A program made the position numbers and the translations under genes. From NCBI GenBank assembly GCA_023662865.1, contig JAMPIK010000004.1, positions 1 to 64,000 of the forward strand: a DNA stretch of 64,000 nt. Reading direction: 5' to 3'. The notes under the pieces were generated by a model. It did not search any database. It was not told the origin of the DNA and saw nothing but the letters and a program-made list of their open reading frames with translations. Below, in pieces: positions 35,992 through 45,001 of the stretch; position 1 is the first letter of the stretch, and every line of letters starts with the position of its first letter. Source of the DNA: Prevotella sp. Lineage in GTDB: Bacteria; Bacteroidota; Bacteroidia; Bacteroidales; Muribaculaceae.

Positions 35992-38900
35992 ATGATGAAA
36001 CGAACATTACTACTACTGTCACTTCTGATAGGAATGTCGTTGTCTCTGCGAGCGGGCGAGTTGGCCTCCGGCTTTACAGTCTCCTCGGTTAACGGAGGTT
36101 CTACAACAACGGATCTTACGGACGTGACTACGGTAAACCTCACGCTCAATATGGAGAACGTGAGTGGTTTTGGTTGGTTCTCATTCCAAGTAACTTCAGG
36201 CAAGCATCTTATTGCCTCAAATGGCGTTAATTCCTATGAAGCTACAAGTGTGGAGAGAACAGCTTATAACTCAGGTGCAATTAAAGCCACATTCTCAAGT
36301 GACATCACTTGGGCGCCGGGAGAATATAGCCTGACTCTTGAAGAAGGTCTTATCAGTAATGGCTCTGATTACAACGCAGCCTGTACAGTAAACAATGCTT
36401 TCTCAATCGCCGGCGGCTCAACCACTCCCGAACCCTCGGTAGATGTTGATGCAATTTTTGCAAACCGTACAATTAGCCCGGCTGAAGGCATTGTTACTCA
36501 GGTAGGTGGCAACTACTATCTTAGATTCCCCGATCGTGGCGATTTCATGATTACAACAAATCAGAATTATGTCGATTGGACTAAAAATGGACAACATTAT
36601 GCAACTTCTGAGCTGACTCTTGAAGAAGATGGTGCTGTTCTCGTGATTAACAATGTTCCCGAAACAACAGAAGCCGGTGAATATGTAGTAACATTCCCGG
36701 TAGGATCTCTGAATGTAGAAGACTTTTTGACAGAGGATCCGGACTTGTATATTCGTGGCACAAACTCGGAAGCTATCAGCTTCACTTACACAATCGAGGC
36801 TCCGCAAATTAAGAACTTCACGCTCTCTAACTTCAAGATTACCAATTCAGAAGGTTATGCAGCGACAATGCCGGTAGAAGCACCGCTTTCATCTTTCTAT
36901 TTTACTGCGAAATATGCAAGTGGTATGGCCGCCTTTGTTAATGGAATTAACTGTAATCTTGATGAGAGCAAGCGCGTTATTGTAAAAGGTGCTGACGGTA
37001 CTGAATACACAGCAAAGGTAGACTTCGGCACAGCCCTTAAGGCTACCCTTGATGAACCTGTCACCTCAGCCGGAAATTACAGTGTAATTATTCCTGCCGG
37101 AATGTTCACAGTGAAATCCGACAATTCTGTCAATGAAGAATTGACAGTGGCCAACGCTATTGAAATCAAAGCGGCGAAACCGGAAGTGAACCTTGCCGAG
37201 ATTTTCTCCAATGGTACGATCAGCCCTGCTGCCGGTACTGTTACAAAGATAGGCGGCGAATACTCAGTTTCGTTCCCGAATCGTGGTGCAGCTTATATTT
37301 TCAGTAATGTTGAAACCGTAGAATGGAAAAAGAACGGTCAGCATTATGCAACTTCCACTCTGAATATGGAAGGTGACATGAGCGCACTTTTGATTGAAAA
37401 TGTTCCCGAAACAACAGAAGCCGGTGAATACACCGTGACTTTCCCCGCCGGTTCACTTCGTGCAGAAGATTTCGACTACGAAGATCCCCTCGGCAACAAT
37501 CCCGAAGCTATCAGCTTCACTTACACAATCGAGGCTCCGCAAATTAAGAACTTCACGCTCTCTAACTTCAAGATTACCAATTCAGAAGGTTATGCAGCGA
37601 CAATGCCGGTAGAAGCACCGCTTTCATCTTTCTATTTTACTGCGAAATATGCAAGTGGTATGGCCGCCTTTGTTAATGGAATTAACTGTAATCTTGATGA
37701 GAGCAAGCGCGTTATTGTAAAAGGTGCTGACGGTACTGAATACACAGCAAAGGTAGACTTCGGCACAGCCCTTAAGGCTACCCTTGATGAACCTGTCACC
37801 TCAGCCGGAAATTACAGTGTAATTATTCCTGCCGGAATGTTCACAGTGAAATCCGACAATTCTGTCAATGAAGAATTGACAGTAGCCAACGCTATTGAAA
37901 TCAAAGCTGCAGAACCCGAAGTTAACATAGCAGAGGTGCTTGCAGGTGCTACTATCAGCCCGGCAGCCGGTACTGTTGAGAAACTCGGCGGTAATTACAC
38001 CATTAACTTCCCGAACATCGGCGAAAATACAGTAGGTGTTCATGCCGACAAGGTTGCCTTGACAAAAGACGGCAATCCGGTGAATGTAACTCTGACCGCA
38101 GCTAATGACGAAGATACATTCCAAGCTATTATCGTTACTCTCGGTGAGGTTACCGAGACCGGTACTTACAACCTCGTACTCAACCCCGGTGCAGTGACTG
38201 TATCTTCAGCTGATTTCATGACTACTTACGGTGACAATGAAACAGCCATCACTTTCACTTACACAATTGAAGCAGCACCGGTTGTAGAGCCTTTTGCAAT
38301 TACAGATTTCACAATTTGCAATTCAAACGGCCAAGCAATTGAAATGCCCACAGATGCGCCATTCTCAAGCTTCTGTTTTATGGGTAAGGTAAATGGCACC
38401 AGTACATACGTGAATATGTTGTCTTGCACTATTGACGATACCAAGTCAATGATTATCAAAGATATCAACGGCAACGAATACACTGCTTCCGCAACAATGG
38501 GTTATGGTGGTAATGTTGTAACACTTTCCACTCCTCTTACAGCCCCCGGCAAATACTCACTCACAATTCCCGAAGGTTTCTTCATCAGAAAATCCGGAAA
38601 TAAGGAACCCAATGCTGAATTGACAATAGAGAATGCGATTGAGATTAAGGGCGCAGTTGAGCCGCAGCCTACTGTAAATGTAGCAGAGGTGCTTGCAGGT
38701 GCTACTATCAGCCCGGCAGCCGGTATTGTTGAGAAGCTCGGCGGTAATTACACCATTAACTTCCCGAACATCGGCGAAAATACAGTAGGTGTTCATGCCG
38801 ACAAGGTTGCCTTGACAAAAGACGGCAATCCGGTGAATGTAACTCTGACCGCAGCTAATGACGAAGATACATTCCAAGCTATTATCGTTACTCTCGGTGA

Positions 38901-41043
38901 GGTTACCGAGACCGGTACTTACAACCTCGTACTCAACCCCGGTGCAGTGACTGTATCTTCAGCTGATTTCATGACTACTTACGGTGACAATGAAACAGCC
39001 ATCACTTTCACTTACACTATTGAAAAGGGTGAAGAACCCGGTCCCGGTCCCGAACCCGGCGATATCACTGTTGACCCGTCTGTTAATTGGACATGGTATC
39101 TCAACGAAATCAATGATCTCAGCGCGACAGCCGGTGTAAAAGAGGGTACAGAAGTAACTTCCGTATCTGTTATGGTTATGGCTAACAGAACCAATTCTCC
39201 CGCATATTCTTGGAATGAAGGTAAGACCGTCACTCTGACAAACGGTACCACTTCATACACCGGTACATTCAATTATAACGCTTGGACTGAATTCAAGTTC
39301 TCATTTGAGGATGCCACCAACATGGCTCCCGGTGCTTACAGCCTCGTAATCCCCGAATGTGCTATCATATTCGAACAGTCTGCCGACAAGAAGTCCGGTA
39401 ATCCCGAGTACAAATTCGAGAATATTTGGACTGTACCCACTCCCGCTGCAGAACCTTATGCAATAGAAAATCTCGCAGTAACAGATGTTCGAAACGCAGA
39501 GGGACAGACAGTAACCGAGCCGACCGACGTGAAGAGCTTCGACTTCTCTTTCACAAGCTCTGAAATCACTGAATGGAGCGCAGTTACAATCAACAATGCT
39601 GTAAACGTGCGCAGTGATAACAACACTACTTACACCGCAACTGTTGAAGCCAAGGGTGAAGGTAAATTTACCGCTACATTTGCTGAAGCAATCACTGCCG
39701 CAGGTAAATACACACTTGTTATACCCGCCGGCACATTCGGCTACAACGACAATGTGAATAAAGAAGCAAGCGTCAGTGCATTTGAAATTGCAGTTGCACC
39801 GCTTCCCGAACTCGCTGTTAAGCAGTTCATGCTCAGCAGTGTAAACGGTGCTACAATTGTTAAGGGCAACGAGATGAATATCAAAGCTCCGGTTAACTCA
39901 ATCGGCTTCGGTATGCTCCTCGAAGGTTTTGACAATATGTTCAACCAGATGCTCTCCGGCGAAGTTGTTTGGAATACCGATGCCAAGGTTTCCGTAACCA
40001 ACGCCGGTACAACAACCGAAGGTTCAGTAACTATCGTTGACGGTGCAGCTGTCGTTACATTCAGCACACCGCTTGAGGCAGAAGGTCTCTATTCAGTAAA
40101 CATCCCGGCCGGCCTGCTCTCTACCAACAAGGGTATGAACGCAGCCTACACAGCCGCCGATGCATTCAAGATTGTAGTAGATCCGCTCACTCGCTACACT
40201 ATCACTCCCGAAAGCGGCAGTGTAGTTGCCGAACTCGGCGAAATCCGCATCAAGTTTACAGAGAATGTAACCGTTAAGGATGCCGCCGAGCAGATTAAGC
40301 TCGTGAACGCTGACAATGCAGACGACATCTACACTCTTAGCACTCCTGCTGTTGCCAACGAAAACTGCGAGGTAGTACTTACATTCAACGTTAAGAAAGA
40401 TGGTAAATACAACCTCACAGTGCCCGCCGATGCATTTGCCAACAGTAACAATGCACTCAGCCCGGCAATCAGCGCAACTTACATTGTCAAGGCCGAAATG
40501 CCTACATTTGAAGATGCAATGAAGGGTGCATACTCCGACCCCGCCAACGGCGCAATCATCAACAATAACCTCTCAAAGGTTAGTGTTTACTATCCGAACA
40601 AGCCCGTACAGTTTGCTTGGGACGAAACTCACTGCAACTTCAACAAGGTCACTTTGAAGAACAAGAAGACCGGCGAAGTGTCTTATGCAAAGGGTGCAAC
40701 ATTCCCGGCAAACGATGGCAAGGAAAATGTAATTGAATTTACATTCGATGAAATCGAGACAAGCGGTGACTATGTCTTCTCAATGGACGAAGGCTTCGTG
40801 GCATTGCTTTACACCGATCCCGTAACCAAAGAACAGACCACTGTCGGTGTTACACCTGAGTACACCGCAGAGTTCAGCGCAGTAATCAACAGCATACTGG
40901 ACATCGTAGGCGAAGCCGATGCTTACACAGTAGTTGATTTTGCCGGCCGTGTGCTTTACAGAAACGCCGACACAAGAGTAATCAAGTCTCTTGAAAGCGG
41001 TATGTATATCATCAACGGCAAGAAGGTTGTAGTTCGCAAGTAA
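35992..41043 (+). CDS. Giant modular secreted protein with T9SS-like C-terminal tail
   Basis: A 1683-residue protein with a signal peptide (MMKRTLLLLSLLIGMSLSLR). Two beta-rich module types alternate. X begins with phrases like TISPAAGTVEKLGGNYTINF; Y begins APQIKNFTLSNFKITNSEGY. The order is X1-Y1-X2-Y2-X3-Y3-X4 (about residues 145-1012), then a linker GPGPEPG, then further Ig-like segments. The last residues, GMYIINGKKVVVRK, after VVDFAGRVLYRNAD, resemble a type A T9SS sorting domain, so export and surface anchoring through T9SS are likely. Y1 and Y2 are almost identical at DNA level, as are X3 and X4. No enzyme motif is visible; adhesion or a structural role is inferred. It heads an island of similar cargo genes. 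Confidence 0.8.
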   Translation: MMKRTLLLLSLLIGMSLSLRAGELASGFTVSSVNGGSTTTDLTDVTTVNLTLNMENVSGFGWFSFQVTSGKHLIASNGVNSYEATSVERTAYNSGAIKATFSSDITWAPGEYSLTLEEGLISNGSDYNAACTVNNAFSIAGGSTTPEPSVDVDAIFANRTISPAEGIVTQVGGNYYLRFPDRGDFMITTNQNYVDWTKNGQHYATSELTLEEDGAVLVINNVPETTEAGEYVVTFPVGSLNVEDFLTEDPDLYIRGTNSEAISFTYTIEAPQIKNFTLSNFKITNSEGYAATMPVEAPLSSFYFTAKYASGMAAFVNGINCNLDESKRVIVKGADGTEYTAKVDFGTALKATLDEPVTSAGNYSVIIPAGMFTVKSDNSVNEELTVANAIEIKAAKPEVNLAEIFSNGTISPAAGTVTKIGGEYSVSFPNRGAAYIFSNVETVEWKKNGQHYATSTLNMEGDMSALLIENVPETTEAGEYTVTFPAGSLRAEDFDYEDPLGNNPEAISFTYTIEAPQIKNFTLSNFKITNSEGYAATMPVEAPLSSFYFTAKYASGMAAFVNGINCNLDESKRVIVKGADGTEYTAKVDFGTALKATLDEPVTSAGNYSVIIPAGMFTVKSDNSVNEELTVANAIEIKAAEPEVNIAEVLAGATISPAAGTVEKLGGNYTINFPNIGENTVGVHADKVALTKDGNPVNVTLTAANDEDTFQAIIVTLGEVTETGTYNLVLNPGAVTVSSADFMTTYGDNETAITFTYTIEAAPVVEPFAITDFTICNSNGQAIEMPTDAPFSSFCFMGKVNGTSTYVNMLSCTIDDTKSMIIKDINGNEYTASATMGYGGNVVTLSTPLTAPGKYSLTIPEGFFIRKSGNKEPNAELTIENAIEIKGAVEPQPTVNVAEVLAGATISPAAGIVEKLGGNYTINFPNIGENTVGVHADKVALTKDGNPVNVTLTAANDEDTFQAIIVTLGEVTETGTYNLVLNPGAVTVSSADFMTTYGDNETAITFTYTIEKGEEPGPGPEPGDITVDPSVNWTWYLNEINDLSATAGVKEGTEVTSVSVMVMANRTNSPAYSWNEGKTVTLTNGTTSYTGTFNYNAWTEFKFSFEDATNMAPGAYSLVIPECAIIFEQSADKKSGNPEYKFENIWTVPTPAAEPYAIENLAVTDVRNAEGQTVTEPTDVKSFDFSFTSSEITEWSAVTINNAVNVRSDNNTTYTATVEAKGEGKFTATFAEAITAAGKYTLVIPAGTFGYNDNVNKEASVSAFEIAVAPLPELAVKQFMLSSVNGATIVKGNEMNIKAPVNSIGFGMLLEGFDNMFNQMLSGEVVWNTDAKVSVTNAGTTTEGSVTIVDGAAVVTFSTPLEAEGLYSVNIPAGLLSTNKGMNAAYTAADAFKIVVDPLTRYTITPESGSVVAELGEIRIKFTENVTVKDAAEQIKLVNADNADDIYTLSTPAVANENCEVVLTFNVKKDGKYNLTVPADAFANSNNALSPAISATYIVKAEMPTFEDAMKGAYSDPANGAIINNNLSKVSVYYPNKPVQFAWDETHCNFNKVTLKNKKTGEVSYAKGATFPANDGKENVIEFTFDEIETSGDYVFSMDEGFVALLYTDPVTKEQTTVGVTPEYTAEFSAVINSILDIVGEADAYTVVDFAGRVLYRNADTRVIKSLESGMYIINGKKVVVRK
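36771..37172 (+). repeat. Internal duplication, copy 1 (module Y1)
   Basis: This 402-bp stretch recurs at 37506-37907 with a single difference (G at 37149 versus A at 37884). The 735-bp offset keeps frame (245 codons). Confidence 0.9.
37506..37907 (+). repeat. Internal duplication, copy 2 (module Y2)
   Basis: Near-identical partner of 36771-37172; synonymous positions are also conserved, so the duplication is recent or maintained by gene conversion. Confidence 0.9.
37929..38264 (+). repeat. Second internal duplication, copy 1 (module X3)
   Basis: About 336 bp repeated at 38682-39017 with two differences that I can see (TACTGTT versus TATTGTT, and AAACTC versus AAGCTC). The offset is 753 bp, in frame (251 codons). 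Confidence 0.85.
38682..39017 (+). repeat. Second internal duplication, copy 2 (module X4)
   Basis: Near-identical partner of 37929-38264; it ends just before the Gly-Pro-rich linker. Confidence 0.85.
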
Positions 41044-41087
41044 ATTCAATCTTAATCCGAATAGCTGATTAATCAGCTGTCATAATG

Positions 41088-41118
41088 AGCGGCGGTGCAC
41101 AGGCACCGCCGCTTTTTT
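41088..41118 (+). terminator. Intrinsic terminator of the large secreted-protein gene
   Basis: A perfect 11-bp stem AGCGGCGGTGC / GCACCGCCGCT with a 4-nt loop and six T. A 16-bp perfect palindrome, AGCTGATTAATCAGCT, lies just upstream (41063-41078). Confidence 0.9.
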
Positions 41119-41228
41119 CATGTCTTTCAATCTATTATGAGTGGCGCGCCGTAGGCCTGAAGCGCATAAGTGAAGTGGCTTCGGCAGGGTATGGCGATAA
41201 ATAATTTCATTAAAATTTTCTAAAAAAA

Positions 41229-41258
41229 TTGTGTTTTGATTTATTTTTATTATATTTG
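41229..41258 (+). promoter_or_regulatory. Promoter of the secreted protein gene at 41379
   Basis: TTG at 41229-41231, a 19-bp spacer and TATATTTG at 41251-41258. The leader would be about 115 nt. The intergenic space from 41044 to 41378 holds only this and the preceding terminator. Confidence 0.65.
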
Positions 41259-41378
41259 CACCCGATTATTGCAATTGTGCCTTGTTCAAGGCATATATGC
41301 ATATATACTACTTTATATATAATGTGTTTATAAGAGGCAGTCAGCACAGAAATAAAACTAAATACCAAATAACAACTT

Positions 41379-42614
41379 ATGAAGAAATTTTTACTTACAG
41401 CAGCCGCCGGTATTGCTGCATTGTCTGCAAACGCCGCCGATATCAAGGACTATTGCGGTGACTATCAGTGGCGTTACCATAGCGTCTGGGATGCACCCGC
41501 TTCCGTGAAGTTCCAAATCCTTGAAGGTAAAAAGCCGGGCAAGGTATTGCTCGACGGCTTGTACAAATCATACGATGGCGGTTGGGTAACAGTAGAAGCC
41601 GACATAGACCTTGAAGCCGGCACAATTTCAATCCCCTTTACAGACCTGATTTTCTATGAGGCCGATCTGCAATGCTTCAAAGTGCTGTGGGGTGAAGTGA
41701 CGGAAGACGATTACACTGAAATTCTCCCGGTAGAATTGTCAAACGAACCTCTGGTAGGTACACTCGGCGAAAACGGTGTGATTAACTTCAAACCGATGGA
41801 AGGTTTGGCATTCGGTACATACTCCGACGACATTTCAACTTGCAGTTTGTATGAAGCCGGTCGCGAGATGTCGTTCGTTCCTTATGAGGATACCTCTTTT
41901 GAATACGATGAAAGCGAATGGGAAGTAGTGGGTACCGCCATTTATCCCGATATGTACTTCGGCTATTATATCTTCGGCGACCGCATTCCGTATGAGGCCA
42001 CTGTAAACGTAGCCGTAAACAAGAAAGACAACAAACAGGTTCTTCTTGTAAATCCATACGACAACGAACACTGGCGCAGCGTAAACAAAGATAAGGAGGC
42101 AAAAGGCTTTATCAAGATGGACCTGACCGATCCCGACTGCGTGATTTTCGAGCCGTATGTATATTCCGGCTTTGATTTTGACTATCAACGCGGCGATGAA
42201 AATCGCCTTACTCTCGGCAAAACATATTGCTACAACGAAGAGGGTTATTACACTCGCATTGAGGGTTTGAGTGTTGAAGAAACAAAAGAATTCCTTGCCA
42301 AGAACCAAGTGCCCTCCACTTATTACGATGACGGTGTGATTTTCCTTACTTCCAACGGTGTCCTTTTCTCAACAGAAACCAAGCCCAAAATCAAATATGA
42401 TTTCGGCGGCAGTCTTTATGGCGAACTTCGCTTTGACGAAAATGCTCAAAAAGCAATCGAAGCATCACAGGACGCTGCAATTGAAGGCGTACAGACTGAC
42501 GTTAATGCCCCGGCAGAATATTACACTGTTGAGGGTGTGAAAGTATCCGGACCCGTTAAGGGTGGCGTGACAATATGCCGTAAGGGTAACAAGGTTACAA
42601 AGATAATACGTTGA
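41379..42614 (+). CDS. Secreted protein with T9SS-like C-terminal tail, unknown function
   Basis: A 411-residue protein with a signal peptide (MKKFLLTAAAGIAALSANAA). The body is rich in Asp, Glu, Tyr and Trp and beta-prone; no family is recognised. The end, AEYYTVEGVKVSGPVKGG followed by VTICRKGNKVTKIIR, is a short T9SS-type tail like those of its neighbours. A long hairpin follows before the Omp28-type gene. Confidence 0.7.
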   Translation: MKKFLLTAAAGIAALSANAADIKDYCGDYQWRYHSVWDAPASVKFQILEGKKPGKVLLDGLYKSYDGGWVTVEADIDLEAGTISIPFTDLIFYEADLQCFKVLWGEVTEDDYTEILPVELSNEPLVGTLGENGVINFKPMEGLAFGTYSDDISTCSLYEAGREMSFVPYEDTSFEYDESEWEVVGTAIYPDMYFGYYIFGDRIPYEATVNVAVNKKDNKQVLLVNPYDNEHWRSVNKDKEAKGFIKMDLTDPDCVIFEPYVYSGFDFDYQRGDENRLTLGKTYCYNEEGYYTRIEGLSVEETKEFLAKNQVPSTYYDDGVIFLTSNGVLFSTETKPKIKYDFGGSLYGELRFDENAQKAIEASQDAAIEGVQTDVNAPAEYYTVEGVKVSGPVKGGVTICRKGNKVTKIIR

Positions 42615-42635
42615 AAATCTGTATAAATCTATATT

Positions 42636-42678
42636 TAAGTCTTGATTTCAAGCGGCTATTGCTTGAAGTCAAGACTTA
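42636..42678 (+). terminator. Long hairpin between two secreted-protein genes
   Basis: TAAGTCTTGATTTCAAGC pairs with GCTTGAAGTCAAGACTTA (17 of 18 Watson-Crick, one G-T) around a 7-nt loop. No T-run follows, so it may stabilise or process the transcript as well as, or instead of, ending it. Confidence 0.5.
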
Positions 42679-42699
42679 AAATACCAAACATACTAACTG

Positions 42700-44478
42700 A
42701 TGTCAATAAAGAAACAACTACTATTTTACCTTACCTCTGCTTTACTTACATTCTCCGCCATCAATGCGAATGCCGATGAGATGCTGTTTGGTTATTGCAA
42801 TTCAACAGACAATCCCACCGGCACTTTGACCGATAATACGGAAGATGCGTGGAGCAGTGCCGCCATTTATATACCGGCTTCAACGGCAACCACAATTCAG
42901 GGTTGTCAAATTAAAGGTATTCGTTTCGGTATCAATCTCATGCTGAATGTAGATGCTTCCAAAGCATGGATACGCACCGAGCTTGGCGGCAACAACCTTG
43001 CAGAAAAAGCAATCGACAAAGAGAGCGAACCCAAGCTCGCACGCGGTTGGAATGAAGTCGTATTTGAAGAACCGTGGACCGTACCCGCTGACTGTCAGGG
43101 ATTTTATATCGGATATTCAGTACACCAGAAAGGGTATGCTTACGCCTTGGCAAGCAACGACACTCCTTCAACCAACGGCCTGTTCGTAAGTCTCGCCGAC
43201 GGCGAATGGCAAAACCTCTCTGAGGAGGGTACATTGTATATTGATGCACTTGTGGAGGGCGCAGCACTCCCCGCTGTCAATCTCGGAATAGTGTCATCGG
43301 TATGTGACGGTGTCTGCTATTCCGGCAACAATGTAAAAGCCTCCATGCGAGTTTACAATATGGGCGCAAAGACAGCCGAAAGCTTCACAGTCAATCTGTT
43401 GGCCGGCGGTGAGAAGGTAGCTTCATGCGAAGTGCAGACAGCCGTAAAACCCGGTGAGAACGTATTGGTTCCGCTGACATTTACCCCCGACTTCAAACAT
43501 GCCGGTGACTACACTGTTTCTTTGCAGATAGCTGAAATTAACGGTGGCAAAGATGCCGACCTTGCCGACAACGTCAGCTCAGAAATGCAAATGCGTGTGC
43601 TTGGAGGTACAGTGCAGCGCATGGTGCTGATTGAGGAATTCACAACCGAAAACTGTCCGAATTGCCCCTATGGAGCAGAGTTGCTCCACAACCTCATGGT
43701 TCGCGAGGATACTCAAGGACGTATTGCCGCCGTATGCCACCATTCAGGTTATACATATGACCACCTCACAATGGATTGCGATAAAGCCTACGAATGGTTC
43801 TATAACGCTGACGCAGTATACGCACCTGCTTTCATGATTGACCGCTATTCCGACAATAACGTTACTCCGGTTCAAAACAAATCATACCTCGATTATTATT
43901 ATGACATAAGAAAAGATGTGCCGCCGAGCGTTGCGCTCACCGTGTCCGGAGAGCTCTCCGTCGACAAGCAGTCTCTAACAGTGACGGTTAAGGGTGTTAA
44001 AATAGAAAATCAGCAAATGTGTTCAGACCCCTACATCACACTTTGGCTGACTGAAAACAATGTGCAAGCTCGAAATCAGAAAGGCGCAACAGGCTCATTC
44101 AAACATCAACACCTCACCCGCAAAGTAAACAGTACTTGGGGAGCCCCGGTAACTTTCAACGGCAACGATTTTGAGTACACATACACATTCGAGAACCTTG
44201 ACCCGACATGGAAGTTGGCCGACATGGAGGTAATCGGTGCCGTACACAATGTGAAGGGCAGCCGACAGACAGATATGGAGGTCGAAAACGCGTGTCTGTT
44301 CAAATGCTCAACCATGTCGCAAGACACTTCTTCAATTGATATTGAGAATGTGGACGATGTACAGGCAACTCCTCTGTATTTCACACTTTCCGGCATGAAA
44401 GTAAATCCCTCACAGCTTGCTCCGGGTATGTACATTCGTGTGTGCGGTCAAAAGGTACAGAAAATTATTGTAAAATAA
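42700..44478 (+). CDS. Omp28-like secreted protein with thioredoxin-type CPNCP motif
   Basis: A 592-residue protein with a signal peptide ending near residue 25. An N-terminal jelly-roll-like region (GYCNSTDNPTGTL, then EVVFEEPWTVPADCQGFYIG) is followed by a CARDB-like segment. The Omp28-type domain (about residues 305-505) is VLIEEFTTENCPNCPYGAEL, a thioredoxin-like fold carrying CxxC. The tail PGMYIRVCGQKVQKIIVK is a T9SS-like signal. Omp28 proteins were first described from Porphyromonas as outer-membrane adhesin-type proteins; whether the cysteines are redox-active is unknown. The next gene begins 13 bp later. Confidence 0.8.
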   Translation: MSIKKQLLFYLTSALLTFSAINANADEMLFGYCNSTDNPTGTLTDNTEDAWSSAAIYIPASTATTIQGCQIKGIRFGINLMLNVDASKAWIRTELGGNNLAEKAIDKESEPKLARGWNEVVFEEPWTVPADCQGFYIGYSVHQKGYAYALASNDTPSTNGLFVSLADGEWQNLSEEGTLYIDALVEGAALPAVNLGIVSSVCDGVCYSGNNVKASMRVYNMGAKTAESFTVNLLAGGEKVASCEVQTAVKPGENVLVPLTFTPDFKHAGDYTVSLQIAEINGGKDADLADNVSSEMQMRVLGGTVQRMVLIEEFTTENCPNCPYGAELLHNLMVREDTQGRIAAVCHHSGYTYDHLTMDCDKAYEWFYNADAVYAPAFMIDRYSDNNVTPVQNKSYLDYYYDIRKDVPPSVALTVSGELSVDKQSLTVTVKGVKIENQQMCSDPYITLWLTENNVQARNQKGATGSFKHQHLTRKVNSTWGAPVTFNGNDFEYTYTFENLDPTWKLADMEVIGAVHNVKGSRQTDMEVENACLFKCSTMSQDTSSIDIENVDDVQATPLYFTLSGMKVNPSQLAPGMYIRVCGQKVQKIIVK

Positions 44479-44491
44479 TCATTTGAACAAT

Positions 44492-45001
44492 ATGAAGAAA
44501 ATAATTAAACAAGGGATAACACTTCTTGTAGGCGTACTGTCTGTCGGATATGCCGCATCTCCGGCATATGCAGCCGATACGGAAACCCAAAAGGCGCTTG
44601 TAGTGCATCTGAAATCCGGCGAAACAGAGCAGTTCCTGCTTGAAGAAAAGCCGCAGCTCACTTTCACCGCTTCCGAGTGCAAGTTTACTTCCCCCACCTA
44701 CGAAGTTACTCATGATATGGCCGATATATCCGAAGCCCGTTTTGCAATGGTGACTTCCGGCATTGAAAGCACTGAAACGGATTGCATTAAAGTGGACTTG
44801 TCTTCTCCCGGCACACTTGTGGTTTCCGGAATTAAATCCGCCTCACCGGTTAACGTGTACAGCCTTGAAGGTATCAATGTTGCATCTGCAACAGCTTCCG
44901 CATCAGAGTCGGTAACTATGGATATCTCTCGCCTTCAAAAGAATGCCGTATATATTGTGTCAATAGCTAATCTGAAACAATTTAAAATCTATATAAGATG
45001 A
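44492..45001 (+). CDS. Small secreted protein consisting of a short module plus T9SS-like tail
   Basis: A 169-residue protein with a signal peptide (MKKIIKQGITLLVGVLSVGY, cleavage after AYAA). A beta-strand module (ALVVHLKSGETEQFLLEEKP then QLTFTASECKF) is followed by a T9SS-like C-terminal domain (VNVYSLEGINVASATAS to LKQFKIYIR). There is almost nothing between module and sorting domain. The frame reaches a TTG at 44483, but ATG 44492 is preferred. Its stop overlaps the start of the IdeS-like gene as ATGA, so the two are translationally coupled. That partner has the same N-terminal module but no sorting tail. Confidence 0.7.
   Translation: MKKIIKQGITLLVGVLSVGYAASPAYAADTETQKALVVHLKSGETEQFLLEEKPQLTFTASECKFTSPTYEVTHDMADISEARFAMVTSGIESTETDCIKVDLSSPGTLVVSGIKSASPVNVYSLEGINVASATASASESVTMDISRLQKNAVYIVSIANLKQFKIYIR

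Noticed and set aside
36771-39017. CRISPR array or tandem transposon
   Set aside because: The repeats are long, in frame and coding, with no short regular spacers.
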